Assembly (NCBI RefSeq): GCF_002807685.1
Contig: NZ_PEAX01000003.1
Location: 807,777-871,776, forward strand
Reading direction: 5' to 3'
Source of the DNA: Neoalteromonas flava
GTDB lineage: Bacteria > Pseudomonadota > Gammaproteobacteria > Enterobacterales > Alteromonadaceae
Length of the DNA: 64,000 bases
Numbering within the stretch: the stretch's first letter is position 1; each line of letters begins with the position of its first letter. Below the pieces are notes generated by a model. The model was given only the letters and a program-made list of their open reading frames with translations, searched no databases and was not told where the DNA came from. Made by a program: the position numbers and the translations under genes. Positions 57,379 through 64,000 of this stretch are shown here, in pieces.

Positions 57379-59181
57379 ATGTCTGACATTGCCCCAATTG
57401 TTTACCAGCTCAACCCTGAATCAAAAAGCCAGCATTTGTTTGCGGTTCGAGTTGCAATTCCAGAACAACAGCAGCCGACACTTACACTCAGTATGCCCGC
57501 GTGGATACCTGGTAGTTACATGATCCGTGATTTCAGTAAAAATATCGGTGAATTTAGCGCCCGTGATGAGCATGGCCGCAGTTTGGAATGGCATAAAACG
57601 GATAAACAGACGTGGCGAATTGGTACACAAGGCAAAGCATGTGTCGTCACCTATAAAGTGTATGCATTTGATTTGTCGGTGCGCAGCGCCTATTTGAATG
57701 ATGAATATGGCTTCATCAACGGTACCAGCGCATTTATGGCGGTACATGGAGCAGAAGCAACTCCTTGTCTAATCCACCTAGAGCTCGATCCAGACCGTTT
57801 TGTAGAATGGAAAATCGTCACCGGTATGCCCTGCGAACAAGCGGATAAGTTAGGTATAGGTATTTATTCCGCTCGTAATTATCAGCAACTGATTGATTAC
57901 CCAATTTTATTTGGCAAGTTTATTCAATCAACGTTCAGAGTTGATGAATTAGAAGCGGTGCTTGTATTCACTGGTGATTTACCGCTGGATCTTGTCCGCA
58001 TGAGCAACGATTTAACGCCGATCCTACGCCAGCATATGCAAATGTTTGCGGATACGCCGCCAATTGAAAAGTATTGGTTTATTACCTTACTTACGGAACA
58101 AGGATTCGGCGGATTAGAGCACACAAACAGCACAGTTCTTATGTTTCCTCGCTGGGATCTTCCATTGGCACGCGAGGATCAAACAACAGATGCTAAGTCA
58201 GAAAGTTACCGTGACTTCCTCGCATTGTGTAGCCACGAGTTTCTGCATACTTGGCACGTTAAGCGGACTAAACCGGCGATCTTTAGCACCTACCATCTGG
58301 ATAAAGAATCCTATACCAACCAACTATGGATTTATGAGGGTTTTACGAGTTTTTACGATGATCTCGCTCTAGCTCGAGCCAAAGCGATTACGCCGGAACA
58401 ATATTTATCCATGGTAGCTAAAAATATAACTCGTTTGCTACGTAACCCCGGACGTTTAAAGCAAAGTGCTGCAGAATCAAGTTACGATGCTTGGACCCGC
58501 TTTTATCAACAGGATGCAAACTCCATCAATCATATTGTGAGTTATTACACAAAAGGTGGATTGATTGCTTTGTGTCTTGATATTTACCTACGCAGACAGT
58601 CACAAGGAAAATACTCGCTAGATGATGTTATGCGTCATCTCTGGCAGTCATTTGGCAAGAAATCCATTGGCACGCCCGATAATGTGATCCACAAAATCGT
58701 AGAGTCATTACTCGGTTCAGCTCCTGATAAGTTGTTACATGAATGGGTTTATCAAGCGGGTGAGCTGCCTTTAGCTGAATCACTTGCAGAAATTGGTGCA
58801 ACCTTGCATCTCTCCCATGCACAGGATTTTGATGATCTTGGTGGCAAAGCGCCCAGCGCTGGAATGCAAAACGGATTGGGCATTACCGTGAAACCTGCTG
58901 AAACTGGCTTAATTGTTCAACAAGTGCGAGAAGGCAGCAACGCTTGTCGCGCTGGATTGCAAGTGGGCGATCGGCTGCTCGCTTGCAATCAATGGGTAGT
59001 GAACAAAATCAACCTGACTCGGTTACTTAAACACGCAAACGAGTGTATCGAATTGACCTTGATAAGGGATGGACGTTTATTATCCGTTGATTGCCAATTG
59101 GAAGCAGCGACACCTGATACTGCGCATATAGAACTCACTGACAGAACCCGTTTTGCCGAATGGCTTGGCATTACTGAATAG
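57379..59181 (+). CDS. M61 family metallopeptidase with PDZ domain
   Basis: A 600-residue protein of the M61 (glycyl aminopeptidase) family. The zinc motif is HEFLH at 286-290 with E320 in WIYEGFTSFYDDL as the third ligand. The N-terminal part has the beta domain with PAWIPGSYMIRDFSKN, and a PDZ domain sits near the C-terminus (GLIVQQVREGSNACRAG, LQVGDRLLACN). No signal peptide is seen, so it may be cytosolic. The open frame extends to 57334; ATG 57379 gives the family-like MSDIAPIVYQL start. Confidence 0.9.
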   Translation: MSDIAPIVYQLNPESKSQHLFAVRVAIPEQQQPTLTLSMPAWIPGSYMIRDFSKNIGEFSARDEHGRSLEWHKTDKQTWRIGTQGKACVVTYKVYAFDLSVRSAYLNDEYGFINGTSAFMAVHGAEATPCLIHLELDPDRFVEWKIVTGMPCEQADKLGIGIYSARNYQQLIDYPILFGKFIQSTFRVDELEAVLVFTGDLPLDLVRMSNDLTPILRQHMQMFADTPPIEKYWFITLLTEQGFGGLEHTNSTVLMFPRWDLPLAREDQTTDAKSESYRDFLALCSHEFLHTWHVKRTKPAIFSTYHLDKESYTNQLWIYEGFTSFYDDLALARAKAITPEQYLSMVAKNITRLLRNPGRLKQSAAESSYDAWTRFYQQDANSINHIVSYYTKGGLIALCLDIYLRRQSQGKYSLDDVMRHLWQSFGKKSIGTPDNVIHKIVESLLGSAPDKLLHEWVYQAGELPLAESLAEIGATLHLSHAQDFDDLGGKAPSAGMQNGLGITVKPAETGLIVQQVREGSNACRAGLQVGDRLLACNQWVVNKINLTRLLKHANECIELTLIRDGRLLSVDCQLEAATPDTAHIELTDRTRFAEWLGITE

Positions 59182-59185
59182 CGGT

Positions 59186-59992
59186 TTATTCGCGAGCAGG
59201 GACCAATAACTGAGGGTCGACTCTAACTCGGCCCCAATTAATGCGCCAATCCAAATGGGCGCCTGTCACTCTCCCTGTGTCACCTATTTCAGCGATCAAT
59301 TGGCCCTGTTTAACCCTATCGCCCGCGCTCACATGCGCTTTATGCAGATGGATAAAGGTAGATGTCACCTGATGGCCGTGATCGATAATTAGGGTACCAC
59401 CGGAGTAATACATGTCCGGCACAAATAAGGTTACCACGCCGTCTGCTGGTGCGACTACAGGCGTCCCTACAGGCCCCGCAACATCAACCCCAAAATGCGG
59501 CCGTTTCGGTTGACCATTTAACACTCGCTGACTACCGTACACGCCACTAATCGGACCTTCCGCAGGCCAAATGAATGGTTGTACAAAAAACTCGAAATCA
59601 CTGTTTCCACTGCGCGCTTGGGCCACTTGTTGATTATCTTTCTTAATCCGTTCTAAGACGTCTTTTGGAGGAGACACCATGTTCTCTGGCAACCCGTCAA
59701 TACGTTGTATATCATACTCCCGCACGGGTAACGCGTAACGCTTTTCAAAGCGTTCACCTTGGATTTCCCAAGCCAGCGTTATCTCACCACTTGCCTCTCG
59801 GTCAATACCAAACACAAACCAGCCTTCTGGGCTAATTTTCAGTGCATCACCTTGATAGTAAACGACTTCGGCTTGCGTCAATTGTCCGCGCACCAACGCG
59901 CCAGGTTGCGGTTGGTCGATTAGGGTAAAAGGCGTTGCATATGTGAAAGCCGCAATAAACCAACTCAATAATACACTGCATAACTTAAGCAT
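59186..59992 (-). CDS. M23 family (LytM) peptidase
   Basis: A 268-residue exported peptidase. The signal peptide is MLKLCSVLLSWFIAAFTYA. A beta-rich region then leads to the M23 domain: HFGVD with H166 and D170, GVVTLFVPDMYYSGGTLII, and HLH with H215 and H217, so a Zn2+ site is complete. Such enzymes cut peptidoglycan cross-bridges or act as activators. The open frame reaches 60088, but ATG 59992 is used because it makes a clean signal peptide and overlaps the upstream gene by only eight bases; AAGGGG lies upstream. Confidence 0.9.
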   Translation of the reverse strand: MLKLCSVLLSWFIAAFTYATPFTLIDQPQPGALVRGQLTQAEVVYYQGDALKISPEGWFVFGIDREASGEITLAWEIQGERFEKRYALPVREYDIQRIDGLPENMVSPPKDVLERIKKDNQQVAQARSGNSDFEFFVQPFIWPAEGPISGVYGSQRVLNGQPKRPHFGVDVAGPVGTPVVAPADGVVTLFVPDMYYSGGTLIIDHGHQVTSTFIHLHKAHVSAGDRVKQGQLIAEIGDTGRVTGAHLDWRINWGRVRVDPQLLVPARE

Positions 59993-60872
59993 TTGCGATA
60001 GCCCCTTTTCCAACCCCCTCAAAAGCAATGACTTTAACTTCGTCATGTCCACACAAGCGCCGTTGCTCATCAAGCATGAATTGTGCAAGACACTCTACCG
60101 TTGAATCGGTTGCGATAATTTCACTCTCAGCTTGTGCGATGACCAATTCAAAATAGCCTTGTGAGGCCTCATAAGCAAAGCAATGAGCATAATCCAACGA
60201 ATGTTCCACGTCGGTTAAATGCAAATCCTGCGGCGCAACCACATCATCTTGGCTACCGATATAAATATCTCGCCAGCGCTCAGCCCAATACTCCTCGGCC
60301 TGAATGCTTTCTTTCCCGTGCTCATACACAATGACTTTGGAGCGATGACCATGCGCTATGCGTTGGCAATTACCGTCATGCTTTTTTAGGCCATGAGTAT
60401 AATGATAGAACGGTGTCGGTATTGATTCAGTGCGTAAATGCAATGTAATGTCATCCACGTTATCTGGAAGGTGTGTCGCGATGATGTCTTTTAAATATTG
60501 ACTTACCGAAGCCATATCGACCTCTTCGGCGTACACGAAGGCATAAGCTTCGTCCGGACAATACAAATAAATACTGGCCTCGTCATTTGCGTTGCTTTTG
60601 CGATTAAAATTCACCTGAACCATGCCAGTGTCGGTATGATGGATAACCTTGGTGCACGACGACTCAACGGGCACCAATAATTTGTGATCGACATATTCGT
60701 CGATCAGGCGTTTAAGATCTTTTTTTACTTTGCCGAAGTCTTGGATCATGCTTTCTTCGTTTAGCTCTCCAGCTAATACCACATCGACAATCCAACTTTC
60801 ACCTACCATCCCACGCTTGGGACACAAATAGGAAAAATCCATCACGGTTAAATCGTTAACAAATAACTGCAT
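59985..60872 (-). CDS. Two-domain 6-pyruvoyl-tetrahydropterin synthase-like protein
   Basis: A 295-residue protein with two tandem PTPS/QueD-like domains. The first (about 1-120) has MIQDFGKVKKDLKRLID but lacks the zinc His set. The second has FYHYTHGLKKHDGNCQRI and AHGHRSKV, with H160, C169, H174 and H176 in place of a zinc site and catalytic Cys. The family is usually named 6-carboxytetrahydropterin synthase, but this fused form is not the standard QueD of queuosine synthesis, so the reaction is uncertain. It is overlapped by the M23 gene. Confidence 0.82.
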   Translation of the reverse strand: MQLFVNDLTVMDFSYLCPKRGMVGESWIVDVVLAGELNEESMIQDFGKVKKDLKRLIDEYVDHKLLVPVESSCTKVIHHTDTGMVQVNFNRKSNANDEASIYLYCPDEAYAFVYAEEVDMASVSQYLKDIIATHLPDNVDDITLHLRTESIPTPFYHYTHGLKKHDGNCQRIAHGHRSKVIVYEHGKESIQAEEYWAERWRDIYIGSQDDVVAPQDLHLTDVEHSLDYAHCFAYEASQGYFELVIAQAESEIIATDSTVECLAQFMLDEQRRLCGHDEVKVIAFEGVGKGAIANA

Positions 60873-60957
60873 ATTACCTTTTCAGTTTCAAAATTGGGCC
60901 AGTTGTGCTCAGGTTGATTATAACCAGCGCGAGCAATTATGTCCGACGTTATGCCGA

Positions 60958-61998
60958 TTATTTCTCGTGACGCATAAGTTGGTCTTTTAAATTAGGTGGA
61001 ATACCACGGATCACCAAGGTGTCGGTGTGCGCGTCATATTTGACTTTGTCACCATAGAGGTGACGATCAAAATTCAGCGTTATCCCACCGCCCTGTCCAC
61101 TGAATTTGGCGAGTTGCTTGATCACTGTTTTATCAGGCTGGAATGTTTCTTCAATGACTGTTTCTGAATCTTGTACAAATTGAGTGAAATCAAAATTTTG
61201 CTCAGTATCTGCTGGCAAGCGGGCGCTCAGTTCACTAAGTTGAATATCATCCCCGCTAGCAATCTTCTCTTTATAATAATCTTTCACCGCTTCGCGATGT
61301 TGATGCTTTTCTTCGCCATTCAATTGTTCCTGAGCGAGATACGCATCGACACTATTAATTAATTGGGCATTTTGCTGTTTAACATCCATTAATTCCTCAC
61401 AGCCCAAAAAGGCCATAAAGAAATCAGCTACCTTGCGCCCCATGCGCCCTTTGATAAAGCTGATATAACGCGCCTTTTCTGGTTGCACCGCATATTGGGT
61501 CAAATCAATGCGAGCCGCGAGTTGCATCTTCGCAAGATCTAAATGTTCACTGATGGTTAGCTCTAATTGCTCATCAACATGTACATGTTGCTGAGTATTT
61601 AGCAAACACACCATTAAATAATCCGTAGCTAAATATTCATAGCGACAAAACACCAAAAAACCGGTTTCTACCATCTGCATATCGGCCATAGTGGCAATAA
61701 GATGGGCGGCACTTTGCTGGGAAAAAGACTGAAACACATGTTCTGGTGGCTGGCTTTCGTCTCCTTGCAACACATTATCTAAAGCTTTTTTAAATTCAAA
61801 GTTTTGTTCTTCTTCAGCCTCAGAAAACTTACCGATCCCTTTGCTCGGCTTACCATTAAATGCATGGTTGATCTGCGCCACTAGGGTTTCAATGGACGGG
61901 GTTACCGAAATGCAATTGTCTCGTGGAATAAGCGTTAGTTTTTTTTCAGCATTGACGTGCAGTTGGTGAACTATAAATTGATGAATCATGGCACTCAT
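60958..61998 (-). CDS. yejK: Nucleoid-associated protein YejK
   Basis: A 346-residue member of the YejK/NdpA family, a nucleoid-associated protein of about 335 residues in E. coli. Family segments include IHQFIVHQLHVNAEKKLTL, the GIGKFSEAEEE region, FSQQSAAHLIATMADMQ, the RYEYLATDYLMVCLL strand and the FIKGRMGRKVADFFMAFLGC block. The ATG at 61998 has GAGGAAA upstream and is preferred to the later ATG at 61989. It is divergent from yejL-yejM across 188 bases. Confidence 0.94.
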   Translation of the reverse strand: MSAMIHQFIVHQLHVNAEKKLTLIPRDNCISVTPSIETLVAQINHAFNGKPSKGIGKFSEAEEEQNFEFKKALDNVLQGDESQPPEHVFQSFSQQSAAHLIATMADMQMVETGFLVFCRYEYLATDYLMVCLLNTQQHVHVDEQLELTISEHLDLAKMQLAARIDLTQYAVQPEKARYISFIKGRMGRKVADFFMAFLGCEELMDVKQQNAQLINSVDAYLAQEQLNGEEKHQHREAVKDYYKEKIASGDDIQLSELSARLPADTEQNFDFTQFVQDSETVIEETFQPDKTVIKQLAKFSGQGGGITLNFDRHLYGDKVKYDAHTDTLVIRGIPPNLKDQLMRHEK

Positions 61999-62084
61999 TG
62001 ATTAACGATTTCCTCAGCCGTGAAAAACGACAGATGTTGGTACCGAAAGTAACTAGTTTTTCAATACCTTATTGCGAAATTGGG

Positions 62085-62130
62085 TAAACTTTGCGATAAA
62101 CTTTGTTATCGTGAAAGCAGGGATTATAAT
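62085..62130 (+). promoter_or_regulatory. Candidate yejLM promoter with a repeated TAAACTTTG
   Basis: TTGTTA (62103-62108) and TATAAT (62125-62130) with a 16-base spacer. TAAACTTTG occurs twice, 62085-62093 and 62097-62105, with the second copy running into the -35. The tandem repeat could be a regulator site. Confidence 0.5.
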
Positions 62131-62186
62131 CGATCTAAATAAAAATCCATGCCTTTTGACGCAATACAACAAAAATAGAGAGCTGC

Positions 62187-62405
62187 ATGCCTATACAATC
62201 ACGTTATTCCAATCAACAAATTGAATCGATCATGCACGATCTGGTTGATGTTCTGAACAAACATCAATGCAACCGCGACTTAGCACTGATGGTATTAGGG
62301 AATACGGTGACCACAGTACTTAATCAGCAATACGACGCCAAGCAACGTCAAGGTATGGCTGAGCAATTCAGTGCCGTGATGTTAAAAAGTGTGAAGCAAG
62401 CCTAA
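62187..62405 (+). CDS. yejL: YejL family protein (DUF1414)
   Basis: A 72-residue helical protein; the E. coli YejL is 75 residues. It begins MPIQSRYSNQQIESIMHDLV and continues through the LMVLGNTVTTVLNQ segment conserved in the family. The function is not known. Its stop overlaps the yejM ATG in TAATG, the usual yejK / yejL-yejM arrangement of gammaproteobacteria. Confidence 0.93.
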   Translation: MPIQSRYSNQQIESIMHDLVDVLNKHQCNRDLALMVLGNTVTTVLNQQYDAKQRQGMAEQFSAVMLKSVKQA

Positions 62406-63943
62406 TGATCTTAGCCGAATCACCTCGCCGTCAACGGGTTACCAAGCTGGTCAATTGGGGGCACTGGTTTGCGCTGGCAAACATTGTTTTAGCGCTCATT
62501 ATCTCCTCTATTTTTGTTTTTTCGTCGCCACAATCAGGCACTGCGATCGGCACTGTGTACTTGTTCGCGAATTGGTTTGGCCATGTCGGATTTTTGACCT
62601 TTTGTGGCTTTGTTATATTTATCCTTCCACAGTGTTACTGGGTAACTAATCCTCGCTTAGTCAAGGGTAGCAGTTCTGTTATTGCGGCGGTTGGACTTGC
62701 GTTACTGGCTCTTGATGCTTTGATATTTAATCGCACAGGTTTTCATATTACGCTAAATTCTGCTGAATTAGTGCGCTCCGAAACGCAAACCCAACTGAGT
62801 CTATTCAGCTGGCAACAATGGGGTTATTTGGCATTACTCTTTGTTGTCTGGCTAGGCTTTCAACTAGTTATTGCCAACGCGATTTGGAAACGCATCGATC
62901 GCTTAACTCGCCACAAAGTGGGCATTCCCGTTACTTCGCTGTTCGTTCTGTGTTTTGTAAGCAGTCATGCCATGCACGTGTGGGCAGATGCGCGGCTTTA
63001 CCAACCGATCATCAAACAGGACAACATGTTTCCGCTGTCGTATCCGGCCACCGCAAAAACCCTGCTATCAAGATATGAATTACTTGACCTGGAAAGCTAT
63101 CAACAACGCAAACAATTACAGTTTAATCCTGAACTTAAGAGCGTAAATTATCCACTCTCTTCGTTGTTTTGCAGTATCGATACCAGCCAGTCACTCGCAC
63201 TATTTGTGCAAACGGATGATACCGCTTTACCATTCCTAGATGATTTTGACCTGCGTCGAAACGAGCGTTTCTTCGTGACTTCCAAGGATATGCAATCTCT
63301 GGTAGAGACGACACTTTTTGGCGTACCTGAGATTTACTCACAAAGTTTGAAAGACCGTTCGCCAGTTTTGTTCGATATGGCTGAGGCGTTTGACATGCCG
63401 TTAGTCATTGATACCGATCCCGGATTAGTACCACAAAAAGGCAAGGCAGTGGTAAGTCAAGATGGACTGCGCTTTGCCAATACTATCGTTGGTGGAAAAA
63501 TCGTCATCGTTTTCGCAACCGGTGCCGATATTGAGCAGTGGCTGTCTTTGCCCAGTATCCGCAAAGCGCATCTGTTGATAGCAACAGGCTATGCTCCCGA
63601 ATCTGCGGAAACATCCGGTACACTCTACTCCACAGCTGATATTACCGATACCATTGCAAGCACTGAGGACTTGATCCCTACGGCACTGAATATGTTGGGT
63701 TGTGGTGCCAGTGTTGGTCTATATTCGACCGGGCAGAATTTACTTGCGCCGCAACGCCAGTGGTTAGTTAGCACCAGTGGTGACAAGATAATCTTGTTAC
63801 ACGGAAACTTACGTACAGAGGTTTTAAGCAATGGTAATTATACCATTACGGATATTGCTAGCGGTAACCGAAGTAATGCGAACCTCAACACTGATTTATT
63901 CAGTCAAGCAATTAAACACTTAAGTCGCTTCTCAACGCCGTAG
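62405..63943 (+). CDS. yejM: YejM/LapC-like membrane protein with eroded sulfatase-like domain
   Basis: A 512-residue protein: five hydrophobic helices in the first about 190 residues (LVNWGHWFALANIVLALII and following; DUF3413), then a periplasmic part of about 320 residues. YejM of E. coli is 586 residues and senses LPS to control LpxC through LapB. Here the periplasmic part is shorter and the usual sulfatase signatures are changed: the first strand reads LALFVQTDD rather than a VVDALR-like motif, and the SxGNxTR-like loop reads VTSKDMQSLVETTLFGVP. The late DLIPTALNMLGCG strand still shows ancestry. Coupled to yejL by TAATG. Confidence 0.85.
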   Translation: MILAESPRRQRVTKLVNWGHWFALANIVLALIISSIFVFSSPQSGTAIGTVYLFANWFGHVGFLTFCGFVIFILPQCYWVTNPRLVKGSSSVIAAVGLALLALDALIFNRTGFHITLNSAELVRSETQTQLSLFSWQQWGYLALLFVVWLGFQLVIANAIWKRIDRLTRHKVGIPVTSLFVLCFVSSHAMHVWADARLYQPIIKQDNMFPLSYPATAKTLLSRYELLDLESYQQRKQLQFNPELKSVNYPLSSLFCSIDTSQSLALFVQTDDTALPFLDDFDLRRNERFFVTSKDMQSLVETTLFGVPEIYSQSLKDRSPVLFDMAEAFDMPLVIDTDPGLVPQKGKAVVSQDGLRFANTIVGGKIVIVFATGADIEQWLSLPSIRKAHLLIATGYAPESAETSGTLYSTADITDTIASTEDLIPTALNMLGCGASVGLYSTGQNLLAPQRQWLVSTSGDKIILLHGNLRTEVLSNGNYTITDIASGNRSNANLNTDLFSQAIKHLSRFSTP

Positions 63944-64000
63944 CATCATTTAGGGACTGAAATTTCGTCAAGGTTATGCGCGATAGTAACGTTAACTTGT

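Overview
The window comes from a free-living marine-type gammaproteobacterium, most likely in or near the Alteromonadales. The main evidence is the gene set: CmoAB, TrhO, CysB, YejK/YejL/YejM, RlmJ, RluF, a two-lipoyl branched-chain 2-oxoacid dehydrogenase, DUF6279 lipoproteins, a large exported subtilase with a GlyGly-CTERM-like tail and a glucosylglycerate osmolyte operon. Base composition looks like the mid-40s percent GC by eye. I saw no rRNA, tRNA, CRISPR array, insertion sequence or prophage, and gene density is high. It reads as chromosomal core with some lineage-specific accessory genes. The genus cannot be settled from the sequence alone.

Layout. 1-3610 (minus) is a tight operon: rlmJ, an unusual Ser/Thr protein kinase, tesB and the start of a gamma carbonic anhydrase gene that runs off the left edge. 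3807-7568 (minus) is bkdA1-bkdA2-bkdB for branched-chain keto acid oxidation. 7988-12874 encodes a 1628-residue secreted subtilase; next come a small secreted protein and a 53-residue YqaE/Pmp3 protein. 14011-16830 holds add divergent from cmoA-cmoB (tRNA wobble uridine modification). 17135-21846 is the most coherent pathway unit: glycerate kinase, sugar-phosphoglycerate phosphatase, glucosyl-3-phosphoglycerate synthase and a GH13 sugar phosphorylase. Together they could make, break down and recycle the osmolyte glucosylglycerate. 21973-28912 carries a MATE pump, rluF, a methyltransferase-like membrane protein, a rhomboid protease, a MoxR/VWA pair and cysK.

29012-35555 includes a lipoprotein, a class I HMG-CoA reductase (uncommon in this group), an SRAP protein, a UbiA-family prenyltransferase, rmuC and fumA. 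35674-45933 has pabB-nudL, sdaA, cysB, a soluble histidine kinase, a LysR regulator divergent from the acetoacetate CoA-transferase genes scoAB, and a DEAD-box helicase. 45967-57275 is a mix of regulators and housekeeping genes: an AraC-type regulator, an EF-hand protein, trhO, a receiver-TPR protein, lipoproteins, pfkA, a LytS/LytTR two-component system, an Mpo1-like protein and a PilZ protein. 57379-63943 has an M61 peptidase, an M23 peptidase overlapping a fused two-domain PTPS protein, and yejK divergent from yejL-yejM, whose sulfatase-like domain looks eroded.

Functional links. BkdAB, TesB, ScoAB and HMG-CoA reductase all act on acyl-CoA compounds around leucine/acetoacetate metabolism but are not in one operon. 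CysB and CysK belong to cysteine synthesis. Several ORF starts were shortened or moved because an RBS, terminator or gene overlap favoured a different codon (tesB, cmoA, glycerate kinase, moxR, rmuC, sdaA, the LysR gene, the M61 and M23 peptidases, the DEAD helicase).
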